Assembly (NCBI GenBank): GCA_028701945.1
Contig: JAQVPT010000073.1
Location: forward strand, 1-12,152
Origin: Bacteroidales bacterium
GTDB lineage: Bacteria > Bacteroidota > Bacteroidia > Bacteroidales > ML635J-15
Reading direction: 5' to 3'
Length of the DNA: 12,152 nt
The notes under the pieces were generated by a model. It did no database searches, was not told where the DNA came from, and saw nothing but the letters and a program-made list of their open reading frames with translations. The position numbers were made by a program, and so were the translations under genes. This document shows positions 1 through 6,217 of this stretch, in pieces (position 1 is the first letter of the stretch; every line of letters starts with the position of its first letter).

Positions 1-2872
1 TTGCAGTCGCTTTACCGTTCTTACAGTTTTCTGTACTTCTACTTATTGCATTATTGTAGTTTGCCGAGATATAATCTGCTCCGTCATACTGATAATCATA
101 CCACCACGAGTATTCGAGCATATAAATGGATACTTCTAATTCTCGATTATCTTTTGTGAGGTTTTGGTCGCGATCTAGGGTAACAATGTTAATATTTAAT
201 TCTTGGTCAATAGGATAGGAGTATGAATATTTATTTCTATCTGCCATAGCAATACCCACAAAAGTTTTATAGGGATAATAATTCACACTCTTTTCGCCAA
301 TGCTAAAATTACCTCCTTTTTCATAAACTTTAGTTACTAAGAATGCTTTTAATACTCCAGGAGCTTTATTCAATTTGTCGAATCTAACATTTGTTTTGAC
401 TTCTCCGTTTTCATCTGTTTTTCCTGTAAATAGTGTAAGTGTATTAAAGTCAAAAGAACTAACTTGATTATAAAAACTATACTCTTCATAATCTTTAAAT
501 GGTGAGTATGTTTGCTCTAATGTCATTGTTACATCTGCTGCAAGGTCTGCAGCAACTGCTCCGTGCAACCATCTTGCTGTAATAGTTGCATTTACACTGC
601 CGTCTCCAGTTAGATATTCTTTATCTAAGTCAAGCGAGACACTCAAACGATTTGGGCGTATAGTTTCAACCATTAGCGATTTGCTGAAAACTTTGCCACC
701 AACGGTGAATGTTGCATTATAATAACCTGTTGGGTCGTTTAATTCAGTTTTGAATTTGAATATATGAAAGCCTTTTTCATTTTTATTTTGTACTTCGCGA
801 TATACTTCTTGATTTTTAGGATTTCTAACTTCAAGAACTATTGGATGACCAACTGGAACAGGGTCTATTAGCTCATTTAATATAAAGCCGACATAAATTG
901 AATCACCCGGACGCCAAACACCTCGTTCAGTATAAATGAAAGCACGACTTCCATCTTGCATATAACTGCCATTTACATCAAATTCGCTTGTTGATAACGA
1001 ACCATATTCTTCAATTTTAAGATAAGACTTATGTTGGTCGTATGTCGCAACTATAAAATATGGCTTTTCTTTTTTATCTAATTTAACTGTCGCTTTTCCT
1101 TCACTGTCTGTGCTCGCACTTCCAATTATTTGTTGTTGATAATTATATACATCAACTTGTGCACCTTTTATATAAGCAGTTGTTTTAAGATCGGTAATAA
1201 AAGCATGTACTAACTTGTCTTTGCCAATTTTAGCAATCATACCAATGTCAGAAGCAAGAATATTAAAACTTATTGCTCTGCGATAACCATAATAATTTTT
1301 GTTGCAAGGATCATCATAAGAATTGTAAGAATTTCCGTAGTCGTAATAATCGTCTTCATAATAGTATTCATCATAATAGTAGTCATCAGAGTAGTAATCT
1401 TCATAAGAATCTGAATAAGTATAATTGGTAAACCACGACCATTCGTTATCGGCAATTAGTTTATCCATACCACTATTAATAGTCGCAATTTGTTCTTCGC
1501 TAGTATTACATGGATATATTGCGTTTTCCTTTCTAAACCCAATTTCTATGCGATAAATCGCTCCAGGATCAGGCTCAATAATATCAGAAAGATTAAGATA
1601 AAATGTGTTCCAGACGCTAAAGTTTTCTATATCTGTTTCTTCGAGGCTAATCGTTTCTGTTTTAATTACTTTTGATACTCTATTAAGTTCGTAAGAGCCG
1701 TTTAGGTTATTCTCCTGTAAAAATTGAAGAATATTGTTTTCGTAGATTTTTAGGACTCTTACATCAACAGCTTTGATATTTACAGCTTTAAATGATATTA
1801 CTTGTCCTTCAGTATGTCCCGGTAAAATTACGCCATCTTCGTCAGCATTTAACTCAGGCTTATACATTTTAAAATTGATTTGTTGTGATTCGCTTTTGTC
1901 AAGGCGTTTTCCATTTATATTTTTAACACCAGAATTTATCCGCAATTCGTATGTGTTTTCAAGGCGTTCGGATGGTATTATTTTGACATTATTATCAACA
2001 ACAATATATTTTAAATTTTCAACATCGACAATATCAATAATTCCACTTAGAAGTTGGTCTTCTTTAATAGGATCAGAAAATATTAGTTGAACATATTGTT
2101 CTGGAAACTGATGAACTTTGACACATAATATCTTAAACTCGTTAAATGGTGGAATCTCAAACTCAATCTCTCCACTACTTTTCGACCCGATTTCTGTTCC
2201 ATTATAATTTATAACTAGAGTTTTTTCATGATTTGTTCTTTCGATATTCCTGATATTGAGCAAATACTCTGTATCGTTCGACTTTTCAATTTCAAAATCT
2301 ATATTTTTCCCGTCAACTTCAACTTTAAAGCATTTAAAAAGCAAATCTTTGTCCTCACTATCGTTTAAAACTATTTTTGCAGTAAGGTCTTGAGTTTTAA
2401 ATTCTTTTCGGTCGGTGCTTACAAGTTTTTCGATATTTAAATTTATTATCTGATGCTTGGTGTGAACTCTAAAAATAAATTCTTTTGTGTCGTTGTTTAC
2501 CTTATTTGAGATTTTATCTAAATCAACAACAGCAAAATACTCCGTGCCTGAGGTAAGAGGTTTGTCTGGCTTAAATTCTAAAATATTATTCTCTTTCCAT
2601 TCTATTTTTCCAGCAGTTTTCGGATATATCTTAATTACAGAGGAAGTCTTTTTATCTTTAACAGATTTCATAAACTCATCTGTAAACTGAACCGCAATCA
2701 CGTCATTTTTTGAGATTACATTACTTGTGTATGCTTTAATATAATCTTTGAATAGCTCAGGATTAGAAGTTTTAAAATCTTTGCTTTGATTAAACATGCT
2801 TATTACCACAATTGTGATTGTTGCAGCTAAAGCAATTCCCGCCGCCCAATAAATAATTTTAACACTTTTCAT
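1..2872 (-). CDS. Bacterial alpha-2-macroglobulin family protein, N-terminal part (runs off the left edge)
   Basis: The minus-strand frame stays open from an ATG at 2872 to the window edge, giving 957 codons. The N-terminus (MKSVKIIYWAAGIALAATIT) has a hydrophobic stretch at about residues 6-26 with no lipobox Cys, so it looks like a signal anchor or uncleaved signal facing the periplasm. Residues about 35-135 resemble a Big_5/SbsA-type Ig-like domain (GKIEWKENNILEFKPDKPL). The diagnostic family motif is RGVWRPGDSIYVGF around W653, as in MG2-type domains of bacterial macroglobulins. A Tyr/Asp-rich insert (residues 487-521) lies between C455 and C523, which might form a disulphide. Family members are protease traps that guard the envelope, often through a C-terminal CxEQ thioester; that region would be beyond position 1, so thioester status is unknown. 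Bacterial relatives are often next to pbpC, also not visible here. The family call is firm; substrate and exact location are inferred. Confidence 0.9.
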   Translation of the reverse strand, partial: MKSVKIIYWAAGIALAATITIVVISMFNQSKDFKTSNPELFKDYIKAYTSNVISKNDVIAVQFTDEFMKSVKDKKTSSVIKIYPKTAGKIEWKENNILEFKPDKPLTSGTEYFAVVDLDKISNKVNNDTKEFIFRVHTKHQIINLNIEKLVSTDRKEFKTQDLTAKIVLNDSEDKDLLFKCFKVEVDGKNIDFEIEKSNDTEYLLNIRNIERTNHEKTLVINYNGTEIGSKSSGEIEFEIPPFNEFKILCVKVHQFPEQYVQLIFSDPIKEDQLLSGIIDIVDVENLKYIVVDNNVKIIPSERLENTYELRINSGVKNINGKRLDKSESQQINFKMYKPELNADEDGVILPGHTEGQVISFKAVNIKAVDVRVLKIYENNILQFLQENNLNGSYELNRVSKVIKTETISLEETDIENFSVWNTFYLNLSDIIEPDPGAIYRIEIGFRKENAIYPCNTSEEQIATINSGMDKLIADNEWSWFTNYTYSDSYEDYYSDDYYYDEYYYEDDYYDYGNSYNSYDDPCNKNYYGYRRAISFNILASDIGMIAKIGKDKLVHAFITDLKTTAYIKGAQVDVYNYQQQIIGSASTDSEGKATVKLDKKEKPYFIVATYDQHKSYLKIEEYGSLSTSEFDVNGSYMQDGSRAFIYTERGVWRPGDSIYVGFILNELIDPVPVGHPIVLEVRNPKNQEVYREVQNKNEKGFHIFKFKTELNDPTGYYNATFTVGGKVFSKSLMVETIRPNRLSVSLDLDKEYLTGDGSVNATITARWLHGAVAADLAADVTMTLEQTYSPFKDYEEYSFYNQVSSFDFNTLTLFTGKTDENGEVKTNVRFDKLNKAPGVLKAFLVTKVYEKGGNFSIGEKSVNYYPYKTFVGIAMADRNKYSYSYPIDQELNINIVTLDRDQNLTKDNRELEVSIYMLEYSWWYDYQYDGADYISANYNNAISRSTENCKNGKATA

Positions 2873-2903
2873 AGTTTTTTATTTTGATTAAATTAGAATA
2901 ATA

Positions 2904-2911
2904 CAAACCTA
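2904..2911 (-). promoter_or_regulatory. Candidate -7 box (TAGGTTTG) for the macroglobulin gene
   Basis: The minus strand reads TAGGTTTG, an exact match to the Bacteroidetes primary-sigma -7 consensus TAnnTTTG. It ends 31 nt upstream of the ATG at 2872, which would give a leader of about 25 nt. No convincing TTG/TTTG -33 box is seen at the usual distance, so this rests on one element in AT-rich DNA. Confidence 0.4.
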
Positions 2912-2971
2912 ATAAATTTAAACTGTAATTTTGTTTGATTAGTATTATAAAAATACAGTTTTTGAGATAAA

Positions 2972-3004
2972 GTTATTAACAGTGTTGATAAGTTTGTTAA
3001 TAGC
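2972..3004. repeat. AT-rich inverted repeat carrying three DnaA-box-like 9-mers
   Basis: Left arm GTTATTAACA (2972-2981) pairs with right arm TGTTAATAGC (2995-3004), with one G-T wobble and a 13-nt loop. The same stretch contains TTATTAACA (2973-2981, the complement of TGTTAATAA), TGTTGATAA (2983-2991) and TGTTAATAG (2995-3003). The middle one differs by one base from the classical DnaA box TGTGGATAA and the others by two or three. A fourth, TGTTAATAA, is at 3301-3309. The hairpin is directly visible; a DnaA role is a guess, because such 9-mers are easy to find in AT-rich DNA. Confidence 0.45.
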
Positions 3005-3134
3005 CTATTCAAAAATACCTTTATGAAAAATATTGGTTAAGGAACATCGCCCTAAGTGTTTGTCAAATTGTAAAGCATGCAGAATTGGCGAAGATATTTT
3101 GTTGTTTTTCGAGATGCAAAATTCAGCTAATAGC

Positions 3135-3185
3135 TTGCTCACAATCTGGTTTTCGAGTTACTCGAAAACCAATACTTGTGAGCAA
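3135..3185. repeat. Nested perfect inverted repeat (51-nt double-stem palindrome)
   Basis: Outer arms TTGCTCACAA (3135-3144) and TTGTGAGCAA (3176-3185) are perfect 10-bp complements. Nested inside, GGTTTTCGAG (3148-3157) and CTCGAAAACC (3161-3170) are another perfect 10-bp pair around a TTA loop; T3147-A3171 extends the inner stem to 11 bp. The two stems are separated by a small asymmetric bulge. Twenty-one matched base pairs over 51 nt are far beyond chance. Neither strand shows a following U tract, so it is not a canonical terminator. It may be the core of a REP/MITE-like dispersed element, a structured RNA or a protein-binding palindrome. Confidence 0.85.
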
Positions 3186-3284
3186 AAGTTTTATGTCTCC
3201 CTTACTCATTTGAGTTTATAAACAAAAACAGAAAAATACCTAATGTGCTAAATGGTAGAGTTTTAAACAAGGCTTTTAGCATTG

Positions 3285-3310
3285 CTTATTAATGGTGAAT
3301 TGTTAATAAG
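3285..3310. repeat. AT-rich hairpin downstream of clpC
   Basis: CTTATTAA (3285-3292) and TTAATAAG (3303-3310) are perfect 8-bp inverted repeats around a 10-nt loop, about 50 nt beyond the clpC stop in the direction of transcription. Only one of its base pairs is G-C and no T run follows on the minus strand, so it would be a weak terminator at best. Confidence 0.4.
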
Positions 3311-3360
3311 TGATTAGTTTATAATTGATTAATAATTTTTGTCATGTACTAAGAAAAACC

Positions 3361-5943
3361 CTACTTCTTTTTGATGGGTTTGTCTGGTGTATCAGCTTTG
3401 TCAGATTTTCTTTCCTTGTCAGTTTTTAGTATTTTTATTGTAATACCAGTTTTTTCGTTAAACCCAACACTTATTGTATCACCTTGTTTAATTTCAGCTT
3501 TAATAATTGTTTCTGCCATAGCATCTTCGACATGTTTTTGTAGAGCACGTTGGAGAGGTCTGGCACCAAATTTTGGATCAAAACCTTTTTCTGCGATATA
3601 TTTTTTTGCTGCTGTACTAATTTTAATATCATATCCAAGCTCATTAACTCGTTGGTACAAGCCCTTTAATTCGATATCGATAATCTTGAAAATATCTTCT
3701 TGGGATAAAGAGTTAAATAATACAACATCGTCAATTCGGTTTAGAAACTCGGGAGCAAAAGCTTTTTTAAGTGCACTTTCGATAATCCCTTTTGCATTTG
3801 CTTCTTGAGAAGATTTTTTTGCAGTAGTTTCAAACCCAACTCCTTTACCGTATTCTGACAATTGTCGTGTTCCGATATTTGATGTCATAATTACAATTGA
3901 GTTTCTGAAGTCTATTCTTCTTCCAATACTGTCGGTAAGTCTTCCTTCGTCTAAAACCTGAAGTAATATATGGAAAACATCTGGGTGAGCTTTTTCGATT
4001 TCGTCAAGTAAAATAACAGAGTAGGGTTTACGTCTTACTTTTTCAGTTAGTTGTCCGCCTTCTTCATACCCAACATATCCTGGAGGGGCTCCAACTAATC
4101 TAGATACAGAAAATTTCTCCATATATTCGCTCATATCTATTCTTATAAGAGCATCTTGGGAGTCAAACAAATATTGTGCGAGAACTTTAGCAAGTTGGGT
4201 TTTACCAACACCAGTAGGACCTAGGAAAATAAATGTTCCAATAGGTTTGTTTGGATCTTTTAGACCTGCACGGTTTCGTTGAATAGCTTGCACTACTTTC
4301 TTAATGGCTTCATCTTGTCCGACAACACTATTTGCCATTTCTTTATCCATTTGCAGCAGACGATTTCCTTCAGTTTGGGCAATACGTCTAACAGGTACGC
4401 CAGTCATCATGGCAACAACTTCTGCAATATTATCTTCATCTACAATTTCGCGTTTCTCACCAATTTCTTTTAGCCACTGGTCTTTTGCTAGCTCAATTGA
4501 GTTTTCGAGTCCTCTTTCTTTGTCACGCATTGAGGCAGCTTTCTCGAATTGTTGGTCTTTAACAGCCTGTAATTTTGCAGCACGAGAATGTTGTAATTCC
4601 TCTTCTAATTTTATGATTTTATTTGGCACAGAGGCGGTTGAGATGTGAACTCTAGAACCAGCTTCGTCAAGAGCATCAATTGCTTTATCTGGAAGTGCAC
4701 GATCGCTAATATAGCGCATTGTGAGTTTTACACAAGCTTCGATTGCTTTGTCGGTAAAAGTTACTTTATGATGATCTTCGTATTTTGTCTTAATTTTTTG
4801 TAATATCTGAATAGTTTCGTCTTGACCAGTAGCTTCAACCATTACTTTTTGAAAGCGTCTTTCAAGAGCTCCGTCTTTTTCGATATTTTGACGATACTCA
4901 TCAAGAGTTGTTGCCCCAATACATTGGATTTCGCCTCTTGCAAGTGCAGGTTTTAACATGTTTGCTGCATCTAAAGAGCCAGTAGTACCACCTGCACCAA
5001 CGATTGTGTGTATTTCATCAATAAAAAGAATGACATCTGTTGCCTTAATAAGTTCATCAATTATCGCTTTCATTCTTTCTTCAAATTGTCCGCGATATTT
5101 CGTTCCTGCAACTATCGATGCCATATCGAGAGTTATGACGCGTTTGTCGAACAATAAATGAGATACTTTTTTGCTGATAATTCTTTCAGCAAGACCTTCG
5201 ACGATAGCTGATTTTCCAACGCCAGGTTCTCCAATTAATACAGGATTGTTCTTTTTTCGGCGTGATAAAATTTGAGATATTCTTTCAATTTCAGTATCTC
5301 GTCCAACAATCGGGTCGAGCTTTCCTTCTTCAACCGCTTTTGTTAAATCAACGCCAAAGCTATCTAATACAGGAGTGTCTGTTTTTAGTTTTGAAGATTG
5401 TCGGCGAGTTGATCCAGGGTCAGATGAAGATGTCCCGTATGACGAGCTGCCTTTGATATCATCGTCGTCATCATCATCATCATCATCAGAGCCGATAGAG
5501 CCAGTAAAAACGTCCATTTCCATAGTCATTTTAACCATATCGTATTCGATATTAAACTCGTCTAATAATTGCGAGAATCTCGAAGGAACTTTAAGTATAG
5601 CTAATAGTAAATGTCCAGTATTTATCTCATCACTACTTAATGAAATGGCTTCGGAGTACATGAATTTTTGTATTCTTTCTGTGGTTTTTGTTGGAACAAC
5701 CTTATCCATATCGTCAATTGTGAGCTCTTTGTCAATGTTACGAATGTGTAATTCTATTTTTTTTCTCAACTCGCTAGTGCTTATGTCAAGCTCTTTTAAT
5801 ATGTCAACTGCTTCGCAACTGGTATTTCTTAAAATACCTAGAAAAAGATGCTCGGGACCAAGATAGTCGTTACCCAGTCGAATTGCCTCTTCTTTACTGT
5901 ACATTATTACATCTAAAAGAGATTGTGAAAATTGTCTTTTCAT
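3361..5943 (-). CDS. clpC: ClpC-type AAA+ unfoldase, ATPase subunit of the Clp protease
   Basis: This 860-residue Hsp100 protein is full length for the family. Two Clp-N repeats occupy about residues 3-145. A low-complexity linker with ten consecutive Asp (153-162) and a Ser-rich stretch follows. AAA domain 1 has Walker A GEPGVGKS (238-245) and Walker B VILFIDE (304-310). The middle region near 450-482 (KLQAVKDQQFEKAASMRDKE) is a UVR-type motif, which marks ClpC rather than ClpB. AAA domain 2 has Walker A GPTGVGKT (575-582), Walker B VILLDE (643-648), arginine finger R736 and sensor-2 GARPLQRA (793-800). VGF at 702-704 fits the ClpP-docking loop, so it should feed unfolded substrates to ClpP in the cytoplasm. 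The C-terminus is Lys-rich. It is divergent from gyrA; no CtsR, McsA or McsB is nearby. The start follows a loosely spaced AAGGA and a good promoter. Confidence 0.96.
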   Translation of the reverse strand: MKRQFSQSLLDVIMYSKEEAIRLGNDYLGPEHLFLGILRNTSCEAVDILKELDISTSELRKKIELHIRNIDKELTIDDMDKVVPTKTTERIQKFMYSEAISLSSDEINTGHLLLAILKVPSRFSQLLDEFNIEYDMVKMTMEMDVFTGSIGSDDDDDDDDDDIKGSSSYGTSSSDPGSTRRQSSKLKTDTPVLDSFGVDLTKAVEEGKLDPIVGRDTEIERISQILSRRKKNNPVLIGEPGVGKSAIVEGLAERIISKKVSHLLFDKRVITLDMASIVAGTKYRGQFEERMKAIIDELIKATDVILFIDEIHTIVGAGGTTGSLDAANMLKPALARGEIQCIGATTLDEYRQNIEKDGALERRFQKVMVEATGQDETIQILQKIKTKYEDHHKVTFTDKAIEACVKLTMRYISDRALPDKAIDALDEAGSRVHISTASVPNKIIKLEEELQHSRAAKLQAVKDQQFEKAASMRDKERGLENSIELAKDQWLKEIGEKREIVDEDNIAEVVAMMTGVPVRRIAQTEGNRLLQMDKEMANSVVGQDEAIKKVVQAIQRNRAGLKDPNKPIGTFIFLGPTGVGKTQLAKVLAQYLFDSQDALIRIDMSEYMEKFSVSRLVGAPPGYVGYEEGGQLTEKVRRKPYSVILLDEIEKAHPDVFHILLQVLDEGRLTDSIGRRIDFRNSIVIMTSNIGTRQLSEYGKGVGFETTAKKSSQEANAKGIIESALKKAFAPEFLNRIDDVVLFNSLSQEDIFKIIDIELKGLYQRVNELGYDIKISTAAKKYIAEKGFDPKFGARPLQRALQKHVEDAMAETIIKAEIKQGDTISVGFNEKTGITIKILKTDKERKSDKADTPDKPIKKK
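5458..5487 (-). repeat. In-frame GAT/GAC trinucleotide repeat encoding ten Asp in ClpC
   Basis: On the minus strand the codons read six GAT, two GAC, two GAT, giving Asp153-Asp162 in the linker between the Clp-N region and the first ATPase domain. The tract of six identical triplets could change length by slippage without breaking the frame. Confidence 0.9.
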
Positions 5944-5999
5944 ATTTTTATTTTGTCCTTTTTTTTGTTGTGCAATAGTTTAATAATATATTTTATTTA

Positions 6000-6033
6000 C
6001 AAAAATACAAAATTTTCTCATTTGTAAAACAAA
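6000..6033 (-). promoter_or_regulatory. Candidate clpC promoter (TTTG / TATTTTTG)
   Basis: On the minus strand TTTG (6030-6033) is followed after 22 nt by TATTTTTG (6000-6007), an exact TAnnTTTG -7 box. The spacing lies within the range reported for Bacteroidetes primary-sigma promoters. It predicts transcription starting near 5994 and a leader of about 50 nt. No heat-shock element such as a CIRCE palindrome or CtsR box is seen. Confidence 0.55.
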
Positions 6034-6099
6034 TTATGTCCCTATTAGTTCGTAATAATTATTCAATTCAAGTTTAGTTTTTTTTATAAACAATATTTG

Positions 6100-6132
6100 T
6101 TGAAAAGTTAATGATTAAGAGTGTTTTATTTG
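6100..6132 (+). promoter_or_regulatory. Candidate gyrA promoter (TTG / TTTATTTG)
   Basis: TTG (6100-6102) and TTTATTTG (6125-6132, one mismatch to TAnnTTTG) are 22 nt apart, the same spacing as in the divergent clpC promoter. Transcription would start near 6139 with a leader of about 80 nt. The match is imperfect and the region is AT-rich. The rest of the 274-nt divergent region shows nothing further I can name. Confidence 0.35.
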
Positions 6133-6217
6133 AAACAAAATAAGTATCTTAGTAAACTTTTAAAAAATAATATAACTTATTGAAATATAGGTTTATAGAT
6201 AATTAAAAAATAAAGAT

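Larger units (their letters stand above)
2873..3360. other. 488-nt non-coding gap rich in inverted repeats
   Basis: This gap lies between the clpC stop and the macroglobulin start, both on the minus strand. It holds an AT-rich hairpin with DnaA-box-like 9-mers (2972-3004), a nested palindrome (3135-3185), a weak TGCTAAA/TTTAGCA pair (3246-3252 and 3275-3281) and a CTTATTAA/TTAATAAG hairpin (3285-3310). Two copies of AAAAATACCT (3011-3020 and 3232-3241) flank the middle 211 nt. Small open frames on both strands (3033-3221 plus, 62 codons; 3123-3209 minus, 28 codons starting MSKGDIK) have no recognisable domain and overlap the palindrome. I see no tRNA or established RNA family, and no clear U-tract terminator for clpC. 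Confidence 0.6.

Noticed and set aside
1270..1455. 61-codon minus-strand frame rich in Met, Ile and Thr
   Set aside because: It is the alternate frame of the Tyr/Asp-rich repeat region of the macroglobulin gene.
1490..2690. Several plus-strand open frames opposite the macroglobulin gene
   Set aside because: They are antisense to a long frame with clear family motifs and have no similarity to known proteins.
3123..3209. 28-codon minus-strand frame starting MSKGDIK
   Set aside because: Too short to support, contains the whole nested palindrome and has no known family.
3033..3221. 62-codon plus-strand open frame starting MVKEHRPKC
   Set aside because: No recognisable domain, no promoter or ribosome site, and it runs through the nested palindrome; treated as a chance frame in a possible repeat.
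3371..5866. Plus-strand frames opposite clpC, up to 163 codons
   Set aside because: Antisense to a fully conserved ClpC; the Ser-rich one simply reads the complement of the poly-Asp tract.
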